This document shows, one piece after another, positions 48,263 to 59,273 of a stretch of 64,000 nt of DNA. The notes beneath the pieces are model-generated. The model was not told where the DNA came from. It did not search any database and worked only from the letters and a program-made list of their open reading frames with translations. Within the stretch, counting starts at the first letter, position 1. Each line of letters begins with the position of its first letter. The position numbers and the translations under genes are program-made. Source of the stretch: Lates calcarifer (taxonomy: Eukaryota; Chordata; Actinopteri; Centropomidae); NCBI RefSeq assembly GCF_001640805.2, contig NC_066854.1:13804432-13868431 (forward strand), in the 5' to 3' direction.

Positions 48263-49365
48263 TTAGGTGAATGTTAAAGTCACCCATAATTGGAATGTCA
48301 TCACTATATGTGACAAGACATGATAAAAAATTCCAAATTCATCTAAAAACTGTGAGTAGGGGCCAGGTGGTCTGTAAAGTACCACAAGGTGGAGTGGTTG
48401 GAGTCTATTTCCCTGGTGATGGAGATCTGACGCTACTGGTGAAGGTTTCAATACTACAGCCTCAAAAGAGTTAGAAGTGACATTAAGAGCTGAGGTTAGA
48501 CCAAAGAAAGATTTATAAATTAAAGCGATGCTCCCACCTTTTTTCGTAGCCCAAGCAACATGTGCATTGGTATACTCAGGTGGGGAAGCTTCATTTAATG
48601 GCAGGAACATATCTGGTTTAGGCCATGTTTCACATAGACCAATCATATCCAGATTATGTTCAAGAATCAAGTCATTTAACAATAATGCCTTAGGAGAAAG
48701 TGATCTAATATTTATAAAGCCAAATTTGAGGATCATATTGAGCTGCCAGAAGCAGGCTGGCGTGGCAAGGTACTTATAGATTAAGTATTAATAGGAAGGA
48801 GGTATCTATTCTCTATTAGGAAATTTTAGTGGCCTTTTATTCAGTACTTTATGGGACATAGCACTGTCACCAGTGGCAGGAGTGGTGATTTGTACATGGT
48901 GGTTAAGAAATTAAAGTCTAAAGTCTGCAAATTTTCCTAGTTAGATTTATCATCTAAGCTAGTGGACTCCAAAACCGCACCACCTAAAGACCTAGCAGGT
49001 TCTCTAATCAACTGCGACCTGCCGATCACTAGGGCCCTAATGTCAAACCCGACGTAAACACCTGTCTATATTCCTAGTTGATGTATTCCCAATCCAGTAG
49101 GATGCAGGCTATCTGCCTTTAGCAGGTCAGGGCGGCCCCAGAAAGAAGGCCAGTTATCCACAAAACTATATCCCTTAAGTGGACACATGCATGGTAAATA
49201 ATTTTCTGCATCTGTCTTTTCTGATGGCTGTCTGTAGGTTACGATCTCGCCCCGTCCCTCTTGTAGCACACTTACATTGTGATAGTAGTCACCCCTTCTG
49301 TGAAGTTGCTGAAATATTTGGAGATGTTTCTTAGATTTTAGTGGATAACATAGTGCTTTGGCCAC
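48263..49365 (-). pseudogene. L2/CR1-type LINE remnant: ORF1 C-terminus then ORF2 endonuclease start
   Basis: On the minus strand, 49,066-49,365 ends with FVDNWPSFWGRPDLLKADSL and HPTG, a block like the esterase-like ORF1 end of CR1/L2 LINEs. It is followed by 48,263-48,736, which starts with FGFINIRSLSPKALLLNDLI and contains GLCETW, the endonuclease N-terminus. The gap of about 330 bases between them holds no clear frame. RT is missing. It lies tail to tail with the L1/Tx1 remnant at 48,240. Confidence 0.7.
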
Positions 49366-49559
49366 CTCATTTTCAGCGCTGTGTTTTCATAACACAAAAT
49401 TTACAAAACTAATTTGAAATTCATTTGTGATGCTAAGATATTTAGTAAAATTCAACTTGAACATGTCTTTTCTGAAACAGTGACGATGCAATGGAGCTAA
49501 GCAGATAAACAACACAAATAACGGCCTACCATTTTCATGGTAAAATATATCTAAGAAGC

Positions 49560-49985
49560 CGACAGTGATGCTCCCGCAGCAGTCTCAGCCCACGCTGCCG
49601 ATGCATGATTGTGGCAATGCATTTAGGGCCACAGGGAAAGTACACCACCACCACTTGATTTTTGTTTGATAAACAGGTTGTGTGCTGGGTGGTTGCAGCC
49701 CTTGATGATTTTATGTGCACTTTTCAGATGATGTTGCTGATAGATGTCCTAGCCAGCTGGGAGTTTGTTACCAATTATGAGGTCTCCTGTTCTTACTACT
49801 CTCTTGAGGGCCTTAAGGTCTCTGACAGAACAGCTGTCATACCAGACAGTGATGTAGCTAGTCAGGATGCTCTCTATGGCAGAAGTTGTTCAAAATTCTG
49901 GAGGTAAGACAAAGTACAGTTGCTGATGAGCAGTTTTAACTACTGTATTAATGTGAAGAGACCAGGTCAGGCTTCTGAAAAACCT
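49560..49985. repeat. Dispersed fish repeat fragment
   Basis: The sequence around GTGATGTAGCTAGTCAGGAT and GCTCTCTATGGCAGAAGTTG resembles a repeat common in teleosts. The 13,936-14,205 fragment may be another part of the same family. The parent element is unknown to me. Confidence 0.4.
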
Positions 49986-51065
49986 CAAACACATATACAG
50001 TTAAACTGGACAGTTTGTGCTCAAAAAACTCTGATTTGGGTCTGTCCATCTATCAGACAAACAGAGAGAGACAGAGGGAGACAGACAGAGGGAGAGAGAG
50101 ACAGACAGGAATGCATCCCCTTTATTAACCTGCCATCCCTCATGTACACACATTTAAGTTATTAAATAAATGCCTTAAATAACATTACTTTGGTAGTGCA
50201 AAGACACTGTATAATAAGATACTGTGAGTAGCAGTGGATGGAGTGAATTAATTTGTATATTTGCTACAAAATCTTTACCAATCATGGTGGTTCTTTGACT
50301 ATGGCCACAAATCAGACAGGCAGGCAGCTGAATCAACTGAAGCCTGATATAGGCAACCAGCAAAATTTAGTTAAGTGTCAATAATCCTCAGACATCATCT
50401 TTAAAGAGCAACTTGCAGGTTAGAGACACAGTGAATTACTGTGTAGGGAAATGATGTAGAAACTAGATTTTCATAAAAATATGTATACACTACAGTGACT
50501 CCTGGAGCCGTTTCAACAAACTAGTATTGACGTAAATAACTGGCCAAGTTAGAGCAAGTTTAACATTAATCAGACTGAGTTTTGAAACTGAAGAGGTCAA
50601 AATATATAGTAGCATGCATTTGATAAACCACGGCTGTATAATTATGAGCCTGCTGAGTGTCCAAGAGACCAGGAACAGACCAGTCAGGAGAAATGACGAC
50701 CACAGGAGACAAGAGACTAAGCTGTGGTAAGGGGAATGAGTAGAGGACTGAGCAGGTGTTTCTGTGAGTGAACAGGATTAGCTAATGACAGCTAATGAAA
50801 GCTAACCCTGCATCCACATCACAACATTATAAAGTTTACTATCACATATCAGGATATAACAAAACGAGTACTGGTCATCTGATACTGGCAACAGTAGTTG
50901 TCCATTACAGACAATGATTAGCAAGTATCCGCTTTTATCAGTCTGTCCCATACTGCAGCTCCTTACTAAATTTATGGTGCTGTCCTGCCACAGAAAGGGG
51001 GGGCGTTGCTGAAATTACGATGCTGACTAATTTGGAGATAGCAAAGACAGCAAACATTAGAAAAG
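49986..51065. other. Stretch without recognisable genes
   Basis: It contains a GA/GACA-rich microsatellite at 50,062-50,108. Otherwise nothing recognised. Confidence 0.4.
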
Positions 51066-52439
51066 ATTGGTTTGTTGATGTATTCTCATTGGTTGGTTTG
51101 TAGTTGATTTCTTACTGTTTGGTTGATTTACAGCTGTATTCTCATTGGTTGCTGGGTTTGTTGCTGTGCTGTCATTGCTTGCTTGGTTTGCAGCTGCTTT
51201 GTTGTTGTTTGGTTGGTTTTTAGCTGTATTTCCATTGTTGGGTTGATTTGCAACTGCATTCTCATTGGTTGGTTGGTTTATAGCTGTGCTCTCATTGGTT
51301 GTTTCATTATTAGCTGTATTCTCATTGGTTGGTTTTTAGTTGATTTCTAATTGGTTGGTTGATTTGCAGCTGCTTTCTCATCGGTTGGTTGATTTGCAGC
51401 TGCTTTCTTATTGGTTGTTTCGTTTGTAGCTCTATTTCCATTGGTGTGTTTGTTTGCAGCTTTATTCTTGGTTTTTTGGTTTGTAGCTCTGCTCTGATTG
51501 GTTGGTTTGTAGCTGTACATTCATTGGTTGGTTGGTTTTAGCTGTTTTCTCATTGGTTTTTTGGTTTGTAGCTGTGCTCTCATCAGTTGCTTGGTTTGCA
51601 GCTGTATTCTTATTGGTTGGTTGGTTTGTATTTGCATTCTCATTGGTTGGTTGGTTTGTAGCTGCATTCTCATTGGTTGCTTGGCTTGCAGCTGTATTCT
51701 CATTGGGTGCTTGGATTGTAGCTGTACTCTCATTGGTTGGTACATTTGCAGCTTTATTCTCAGTGGTTGGTTGGTTGGTTTGCAGCTGTATTCTCATTGA
51801 TTGGTCGGTTTATAGCTCTATTTCCATTGGTGGGTTGATTTGCAGCTGCATTCTGATTGTTTTTTTGGTTTGTAGCTGTGCTCTCATTGGTTGCTTGGTT
51901 TGTAGCTGTGCTCTCATTGGTTGCTTGGTTTGTAGCTGCATTCTCATCGGTTGCTTGGTTTGCAGCTGTATTCTTATTGATTGGTTGGTTTGTATTTGCA
52001 TTTTCATTGGTTGGTTGGTTTGAAGCTGCGCTCTCATTGGTTGGTTGGTTTGTAGCTGCGCTCTCATTGGTTGTTGGGTTTCTAGCCTTATTCTCAATGG
52101 TTGCTGGGTTTGTAGCTGTGTTGTCATTCGTTTTTAGGTTTGTAGCTCTGCTCTGATGTTTTGTTTTGTAGCTGTACTTTCATTGGTTGGTTGGTTATAG
52201 CTGTATTCTCATTGGTTGCTTGGTTTCATAGCTGCCTTCTCATTGGTTGCTTGGTTTGCAGCTGTATTCTCATTGGTTGCTGGGTTTGTTGCTGTGCTCT
52301 CATTGGTTGTGTGGTTTGCAGCTGTATTCTTATTGGTTGGTTGATTTGCAGCTGCTTTCTCTTTCGCTGGTGTATTTGCAGCTGCTTTCTCATTGGTTGT
52401 TGGGTTTCTAGCCTTATTCTCAATGGTTGCTGGTAAATG

Positions 52440-52715
52440 GTAAATGGTAAATGGACTGGTACTTATATAGCGCTTTTCTAGTCATATCGACCACTCAGAG
52501 CACTTTACACTACCCATCACATTCACCCATTCACACACACATCCACACAGCGCTTGCACTATTACAAAGCACTCTAACACATTCACACACCGATGTTGCA
52601 AACATGGGGGCAACGTGGGGTTCAGTATCTTGCCCAAGGATACTTCGGCACGGACTGGAGGAGCTGGGGATTGAACCGCTGACCTTCCAATTAGTGACCC
52701 GCTCTACCTCAGGCT
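52440..52715 (-). mobile_element. tRNA-derived SINE inside the 30-bp minisatellite
   Basis: On the minus strand the head reads GGTAGAGCGGGTC (A-box-like), then AGCGGTTCAATCCC (B-box-like). The body contains the shared CAAGATACTGAACCCC block and ends in the CTAGAAAAGCGCTATATAAG block and repeated TTTACCA at the edge. Confidence 0.8.
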
Positions 52716-53124
52716 GGGTTTGTAGCTGTGTTGTCATTCATTTTTAGGTTTGTAGCTCTGTTCTGATGTTTTGTTTTGTAGCTGTACTTTCATTGGTTGG
52801 TTATAGCTGTATTCTCATTGGTTGCTGGGTTTGTTGCATTGCTGTCATTGGTTGCTTGGTTTGTAGCTGTATTCTCATTTGTTGGGTGGTTTGCAGCTTC
52901 TTTGTCATTGCTTGATTGGTTTTTAGCTCTATTTCCATTGGTTGGTTGATTTACAGCTCTATTCCCAATGGTTGGTTGGTTTTCACTTTATTCTCATTGG
53001 TTGCTTGGTTTGTAGTTGTGCTCTCATTGGTTGTTTGGTTTGTAGCTGTATTCTCATTGGTTGGGTTGTAGTTGATTTCTTATTGGTTTGTTTATTTCCA
53101 GCTGCTTTCCCATTGGTTGGTTGA

Positions 53125-53405
53125 TGGGGGGTGGCTGTGGCTCAGAAGGTTGGTGGTTCGATTCCCGGCTCCTCCAGTCTGCATGCCGAAGTATCCTTGG
53201 GCAAGATACTCAACCCCAAATTGCCTCCGACGTGTGTGCATCGGTGTCTGAATATGTGTGAAAGTATAGAAAAAGCACTTTGTATATATATGTGCTGTAT
53301 GAATGTGTGTGAATGGGGTGAATGTGATCTGTAGTGTGAAGCGCTTTGAGTGGTCGAAAAGACTAGAAAAGCGCTATATGAGTACAGTCCATTTACCATC
53401 CATTT
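53125..53405 (+). mobile_element. tRNA-derived SINE inside the 30-bp minisatellite, opposite orientation
   Basis: The head GGCTGTGGCTCAGAAGGTTG is followed closely by the exact B-box GGTTCGATTCC at 53,155-53,165; the A-to-B spacing is shorter than in a tRNA, so the head has a deletion. The tail ends in AGTACAGTCCATTTACCATC. Same family as 52,440-52,715. Confidence 0.8.
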
Positions 53406-54239
53406 ACCATTTCATTTGCAGCTGCTTTCTCATTGGTTGGTTTGTTTGTAGCTCTATTTCCATTGGTGGGTTGATTTGCAGCTGCATTCTCATTGGTTTG
53501 TTGTTTCGTAGCTTCATTCTCGTTGCTTGCTTGGTTCATAGCTGCGCTCTCATTGGTTGGTTGGTTTGTAGCTGTATTCTCATTGGTTGGTTGGTTTGCA
53601 GTTGCACTCATTGGTTGGTTGGTTTGTAGCTGTATTCTCATTGGTTCCTTTGTAGCTGTATTCTTATTGGATTGTAGCTCTGCTCTAAGTGGTTGGATTG
53701 TAGCTATACTCTCATTAGTTGCTTGGTTTGTAGCTGTGCTCTCATTGGTTGGTTGGTTTGTAGCTGTGGTTGGTTTGCTTGCAGCTGTCCACGCAATGGT
53801 TTGTTGGTTTGTGGTTGTGCTCTCATTTGTTGATTGACAATACTAATTGTTTAATTATTATTTTTCCTGCTTGTTCAACTTATTGCTTTGAGGATGTGGA
53901 AATAATGGAAGGCAAATCAATCAATATTATAACAACAACTTTTATCTTCTCACAATTTAAAGGCAGCACAGTAAGAAAACAACGTTCAGAGGAACTGACG
54001 ATGACAAGTTATTGAGGAAAAACTGCACTAACTGAATATTCAACCTCTATAAAATTATCTACACTTCCTTTTCTAACTTGTATATGTCTACATTTTGGCA
54101 AATTGCACCATGAAAGGTCATGCTGCATTAGCTACAAACATTTTCTGTTTGCACTCGGCAACAAAGTGGATGAACTCCAGCTGCTGGTGGAGTGATAGTG
54201 TTAGTGCTACTAATGTTTCACTGTTTGTCATTATTATTC

Positions 54240-54300
54240 CTTTAGCTGTAATAATAATTATTACTATTATTATTATTGTTATTATTATTATCACTATTAT
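54240..54300. repeat. (ATT)n-type microsatellite
   Basis: Imperfect trinucleotide run of ATT/ATTATT with interruptions. Confidence 0.85.
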
Positions 54301-54344
54301 TTACATTTTGACTTAGTCTGTGTATCTGTAATGTTGTCTTTCTC

Positions 54345-54590
54345 TTACCCCATTCCCCCACCCTTCTCTCTCTGTCAAAACCCAACCGGTCGAGGCAGAT
54401 GGCTGCCCACCCTGAGTCTGGTTCTGCTCGAGGTTTCTGCCTCTTAAAAGGAAGTTTTTCCTTGCCACAGTCGCCTAGTGCTTGCTCATGGTGGATCTGT
54501 TCGGTTTCTCTCTGTAAATTTTATAAGATAAAGAGTACGGTCTAGACCTACGCTATATGTACAGTGCCTCGAGATAACTTCTGTTGTGAA
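54345..54590 (+). repeat. Dispersed LINE-like 3' tail, copy 2
   Basis: Shares AAACCCAACCGGTCGAG, CTTAAAAGGAAGTTTTTCC and AAGAGTACGGTCTAGACCT with the copies at 11,100 and 61,190. Its end runs directly into Helitron sequence at about 54,592. Confidence 0.75.
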
Positions 54591-54591
54591 T

Positions 54592-55526
54592 TGGACCCAC
54601 GTGTTTCATGCTGACAAAACACTTTCCCAGTACGGCACATTAGGAGATCCTTTACCTGGAGCTGTGGACAGTTTTCTAGACCTGGAGGCTGGACTGAGCT
54701 GTCTGCTGTCAGATGTGCAGTATGCGTTGCTGTTGATGATAGGGTTGCGTATTGCAGTGCTCAGAACCAGATCAGGCAAGTACGGTTTCTTTGACCCACA
54801 CCCCAGAGGAGAGGATGTTTGCCGTCACTGTTTGCTGGTAAAGCTGTCATGGTGACATTCACACGTCTCAGTGACATGATTGACAGGATCAGAATGTGTC
54901 ACAAGAGCTTTGGTAAACAGTCCACCTGTAGCTATGAGCTGAAGCCTGTGGAGTTTCACAGTGAGAACACGGCCAATCAGAGTGAAGCCCTCCCAGACAC
55001 TCAGACTACAACTCCCAGTCCTGTTGTGGTTGATGCTCCAAAGACAAACACTGTGGTCACTGACCTCTCTGATGACATGTTACACGAAGCATGTACTGAT
55101 ATGGAAACTGAACCACAACCATTGAGCCAGTTCAGCTTTAATTCTGTCACAGCACATGATGCTCCTCACAAAGAATCAAACTCAACTGTTCCACTGATAA
55201 AGCCTGCTGCCAGTGATCTGTCTGATAAAGTCTCACATGACCTCTCCTCTAAACTGGTAAAACCTGGTAAAAATGAAGGGAGAACATTTCAGAGGAGACT
55301 AATGATTTCAGGGAAAACACCAAGAAGAAAAGAAAACCAAAAAAGAAAAGAGAAGGAAAAGTATTCTTCTAATGAAACATATAGAGCCAAAAAGAAATCT
55401 TATTCAAGCAACAAATGCTGTAATGAAGGATTCGGACAAGAAAAACAGCAGTACATCACTAACCGCTATCACAACGATTCCAACTTCAGACAGAAACAAA
55501 AACAGTATTTCATCAGAAGATACTGA
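54592..55526 (+). pseudogene. Helitron-associated peptidase-like region, frameshifted
   Basis: The first frame (to about 54,850) includes LSQYGTLGDPLPGAVDSFLD and a FFDPHPRGED motif like the C57/OTU-type peptidase part of fish Helitrons. The second frame continues from about 54,840 with VMVTFTRLSDMIDRIRMCHK. A frameshift near 54,820-54,850 separates them. The later part (to 55,526) is rich in Lys, Ser and Thr. Confidence 0.7.
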
Positions 55527-55760
55527 GAAAATGTCAACTTCAGGCAGAAAAAAAATCTGTACTTTACTAAAAGATACAGAGAAGATAGAGATAGAGAAAA
55601 TCAATAAATAATTAGAAAATCAATACTTACCAAAAGATACAGGGAAAATGAAGAATTCAGGCAGAGGCAGCGATCTCATGTCACTCAGCGTTATGCACAT
55701 AATCAATCTTTCAGGATAAGACACAGACAACTTATGAAACAAATAATGCGAGACAGATAT
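55360..55760 (+). repeat. Peptide-level repeat with RY and FRQK motifs inside the Helitron
   Basis: Units of the form QYITNRYHNDSNFRQK, then QYFIRRY and further degenerate copies (NFRQKKNLYFTKRY-like) repeat about every 23-24 codons. Frameshifts cut through it. This is typical of fish Helitron-associated proteins. Confidence 0.65.
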
Positions 55761-56282
55761 AACAACAATCTTGCATTTAAAATTATGCACAACATGAGAT
55801 GTGCCATGAAAATAAAGAGGAAATACAGACGGATAAACAGACAAACCCCAGAAAGTGACCACAGTTTGATCAAAGAGGCCATATCTGTTTTCAGATCACA
55901 AATAAATGCCGGCCCCACTTACGTCTGCACTGTCTGTCATAAAGCTTCATTTGAGAACCAGGTGAAACTCTATCAAAGGTCAGATTATGTGAAAAATGCA
56001 GAAGTGGCTGCTGAATGTCTGACAGGAAAATATGTTCATGTTTGTGATGAGGGCTGCAGAAATGAACAGTGTAAAGTTCCTGATGAGAGAAAGGATGAAT
56101 GGATCTGTCACACCTGTCATGATCATCTTAAAAAAGGAGCCATGCCCTCTCTGGCTGTAGCCAATAACATGGAACTTGTTGATATTCCACCTGAGCTGTG
56201 TGACCTCAACATTTTGGAAAGACATCTGATCTCCAAGTGTTTTCCATTTGCTAAGATCATCCCACTTCCCAAAGGCAGATAG
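55734..56282 (+). pseudogene. Cys-rich Helitron polyprotein segment
   Basis: A 182-codon frame with CTVCHKASF, CRNEQC and WICHTCHDHLKKG, followed by LCDLNILERHLISKCFPFAK. The CxxC pairs suggest zinc binding. It stops at 56,280-56,282. It belongs upstream of the Helitron-like N domain. Confidence 0.75.
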
Positions 56283-56498
56283 AGAGCAATACGTGGTAAT
56301 ATGGTGTGTGTCCCATCTGAGGTGCAGGAAACAGTTGTGTTACCCAGACTGAGAAGTGAGTCTCAAGAGACGACTGTGTTACAGAGGTCATCAGCTGTTC
56401 CAGACTGTCACCTGGTCTAAACTGCTACAGGCTCTGAATAAACTGAAACACATTCACCCACAGTATGAGGACATAAGTATCAGAGATGAGGCTGAGCT

Positions 56499-57477
56499 GT
56501 GTGTATGTGTGATGATGATGAGGATGAGGATGATGATGAAACAATGGATGATAATGATTATAATGAGGATGATCTGATGGAAATTGACAGGTTGGAGAAT
56601 GATGCACTCCATGAGACAGAACGTGAGCCTGATAATGAGCAGGATGTTGACATGTTGTCCTGTGATGGTGAACAGCCAAAAAAGCAGAGTGATCCCAATG
56701 GTGAATTTGCACTGGATTCGTGCCTTCAGCCCACTGATATTGCAGAGAAGATATTATCTTTTAGTGAAGGGATCTACTCTGTTGCCCCCGCTGAGAGAAA
56801 CTGTCCAGTTGGCTTTTTTTAAAACACCTAAACTGGAAGCCATGGCTTTCCCTGTTCAGTTCCCTACAGGTGAAAACACACTGGATGAAAAGAGATTGAT
56901 TAAAGTATCACCAAGCAGTTATTTCAAAGCCAGACTTTTCTGTGTTGATGATCGTTTTGCACAAACTAACTGTTCTTTACACAGTTTGTGACTGAAATAC
57001 ACTTGGCTACTTCCAGCATGACAATACAGTAAAGGAAAGGAAAACCTCTGACTAGAGATGGACGTAAAATAACCTCAGGAATGTTACAAGATAAACGTGA
57101 GGTGGAGAGACTGGTGCGTAATAAAGATGCCATCAGATTCATGCAGCCACTGAGAGGAACTCCAGCCTACTGGGAGAAAACAACAAGAGATCTTTTTGCC
57201 ATGATCAGACAGCTGGGAACTCCCACATTCTTCTGCACATTCTCAGCAGCTGAAATGCGTTGGCCTGAAGTGATCGAGGCAATAAAGAGACAGCAAGGAG
57301 AGGATGTTGATTTTGAAGGGCTTGACTGGTCAGCAAAGTGTGACATACTGAGAAGTAACCCTGTGACACCCATGCGCATGTTTGATAAGCGTGTTGAAGC
57401 GTTATTCAGAGATCTGCTCGTCTCCTGCTCAGCCCCTCGGCAGAGTTGTTGACTACTGTAACAGGGTAGACTTGTAT
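56499..57477 (+). pseudogene. Helitron-like N domain region, frameshifted
   Basis: The order is an acidic tract (DDDEDEDDDETMDD), then AEKILSFSEGIYSVAPAERN, a frameshift at a T run near 56,815, LEAMAFPVQFPTGENTLDEK, and from 57,081 the block [20 protein letters not shown] and [14 protein letters not shown]. The last block is the core of the Helitron-like N domain. The frame shifts once more near 57,420, and the sequence ends at about 57,477 where the LTR element begins. Confidence 0.8.
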
Positions 57478-57489
57478 CAAGATAGAATC

Positions 57490-58615
57490 TGGTGTGACAC
57501 TAGTGGTGGATTTGTGGTGCATGTGTGGGTGTGGCTTTGCAGGGTGTGTTTGTGGAGTGATTTCATGGTGATGGGCTAACCTGAAACAGGTGTGCTGGAT
57601 GTGACTTTCAGCCAGCTTAACTACCCCCACCCAGGTTCAGTCTCCCTTTGTTCTCCTCTGTGACAGGTACCTGTGTGCATGCGTTTAGAAGTCTCTCCAT
57701 CTTGAAACTGTAAGTTGAATGTTTTATTTGGTAATGGGTCTCCCTTTCTGGTTCTCCTCTGTGGCAGTGTCAGAAGGTTAGTGTGGCGCGGGCTGGGATA
57801 TCCTTGGGACGGCAGGTCGGACTGGAAGGCAGCAAGAGCTGAGTCGCAGCAGTGCCTTGCAGCCACACAGAGCTGAGTGCAGCAGGTGTCAGTGAACAGT
57901 ATGAGGCGCCAGCAGCAGAGTGTAGCACACTGAGCCAGCACACCAGCCGACTAGCCAGATCCAGCCTGGTGGCCGTGAAGCCCGGCCACTCACCAGACCA
58001 CACACCTTCAGCCATCTTTCCTCCAGTCTTTTAGAGTGACTGTTCCTAGACTCATTTAACTTTTATGGTTAGAAATAATAAAAGACTTCTTCAAAATTAT
58101 TTCTGTCTTGTCTTGCCCATTACCCACTGGTTGGTCAATCGCTGGAGCTGAAATTAATTTTACCCCCAAAAAAGCGCAATACAGCTGAGCTGATGTTTGG
58201 TGAATTGGATAAGGTGTATGGTGATAAAACCACTGGCTCAGTCCTGCGCTCTCAGTTCTTTAATGCCTGCCAAGAGCCACATGAGGACATTAGTCATTTT
58301 GCATTGAGACTGCAGGAAAACTTTCTTAGGCTTGAGAAAAAAGACTCAAGGGGCATGGAGATGTGCACAAATTAATTGGTGATGTCCCTAAAGTTAACCT
58401 GCTGCTTGATGATGTCCCTGTTAATTGCATCTTTACAGGGTCAAATGTGTCATTTTTTTCTTGAAACATTTTGCAAAAAAAGGTGAGCGGCTTAGGGAGC
58501 TGATAGCTGGCTGACCTTAGAAGCTGCTAATGGACTTGACATTCCTTATTTAGGTTATGTGTTGTTACCTATTAAAGTTGGAGAAGTTGAAGTTCCTGAG
58601 GGTGGGTTTCTGGTT
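57490..58615 (+). mobile_element. Partial LTR retrotransposon inserted in the Helitron
   Basis: It begins near TGTGACACTAGTGG with an LTR-like stretch of about 620 bases containing an AATAAA (58,074-58,081 region). A gag-like frame (58,193-58,375) with VYGDKTTGSVLRSQFFNACQ follows. Then comes a region like a Ty3-type aspartic protease: FTGSNVSFF near 58,430-58,460 (the active-site aspartate appears lost) and [14 protein letters not shown] near 58,525-58,570. The 3' part and second LTR are missing. Confidence 0.65.
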
Positions 58616-58996
58616 GTCCTGTTGACTTCTTTCACTGGAACTGCAGCCTTTAATATATCTGGCACGACACTGCACTCTCTCCTCAAGCTGCAGAGAGGTT
58701 TGAAACCTCCATTTGTAGGACTGGGTAATCAGCTGGATGAGGTCAGAGCAGAACTTCTAAATGCTGAAATCATCATCATTGATGAAGTTTCTATGGTGTC
58801 AAAGCCCCTCTTTGTCTATGTGGATGCAAGACTCAAACAGAACAAAGGCAGTCAGAAACCCTTTGGAGGAATGTCAGTAATTGCAGTTGGAGACTTTTAT
58901 CAGCTCCCACCAGTGCGACAGTCTAAACCTCTGTGTGTGTACGACCCATCACAGATTGACCTGTGGCAGGAACACTTTCAGATGATCACTGATTAA
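58559..58996 (+). pseudogene. Chimeric frame: LTR-element protease tail joined to PIF1-like helicase
   Basis: The first 18 or so codons ([14 protein letters not shown]) continue the LTR element's protease. From about 58,616 the frame is PIF1-like helicase: [34 protein letters not shown] (Walker B) and [12 protein letters not shown]. Walker A is not present. The next helicase part (MRQKDDVAFAEMLNRIR) lies in another frame from 59,001. The joining is most simply a deletion fusing the two elements. Confidence 0.75.
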
Positions 58997-59000
58997 GATT

Positions 59001-59273
59001 ATGCGACAGAAAGATGATGTTGCCTTTGCAGAGATGTTGAACAGGATCCGTGTGAAGGAAAAGTCTGATGAGCTGTCTGACGCAGACAGAACTTTGTTGT
59101 CACAAGCTACTTTAGTCAGAGTGGTAACCTCCGAAGAACATGTATCTTCACGAGTCACGAAGCTTGGACTAAAGATGGATGATGAAACAGATGGAAGGAA
59201 CAGCAGTAACAGAGCATCAGGAGTACATGATAACCTTGTGTACATAGAGAGAGCAGAGGAGAATCTGAAATAG
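59001..59273 (+). pseudogene. PIF1-like helicase continuation of the Helitron, different frame
   Basis: MRQKDDVAFAEMLNRIRVKE follows the chimeric frame after a stop at 58,994-58,996. It ends with a stop at 59,271-59,273. Confidence 0.65.

Larger units (their letters stand above)
51066..53840. repeat. 2.8-kb minisatellite of 30-bp units, each with an inverted CCAAT box
   Basis: The unit reads about ATTGGTTGGTTGGTTTGTAG then CTGTATTCTC. Its length of 30 bases is a multiple of three, so open frames run through it on both strands and encode decapeptide repeats (for example MRMQLQTNQP on the minus strand). Each unit has ATTGG, the reverse of CCAAT, followed by further TTGG steps. Two SINEs interrupt it at 52,440-52,715 and 53,125-53,405. 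I see no sign that the frames are genes: no stable start or splice context. Confidence 0.95.

Noticed and set aside
56425..56712. His-rich frame on the minus strand
   Set aside because: It is the antisense of the acidic GATGATGAGGAT-rich tract of the Helitron protein.
57621..58034. Several overlapping frames of 60-106 codons
   Set aside because: They lie within the LTR of the inserted retrotransposon and show no domain.
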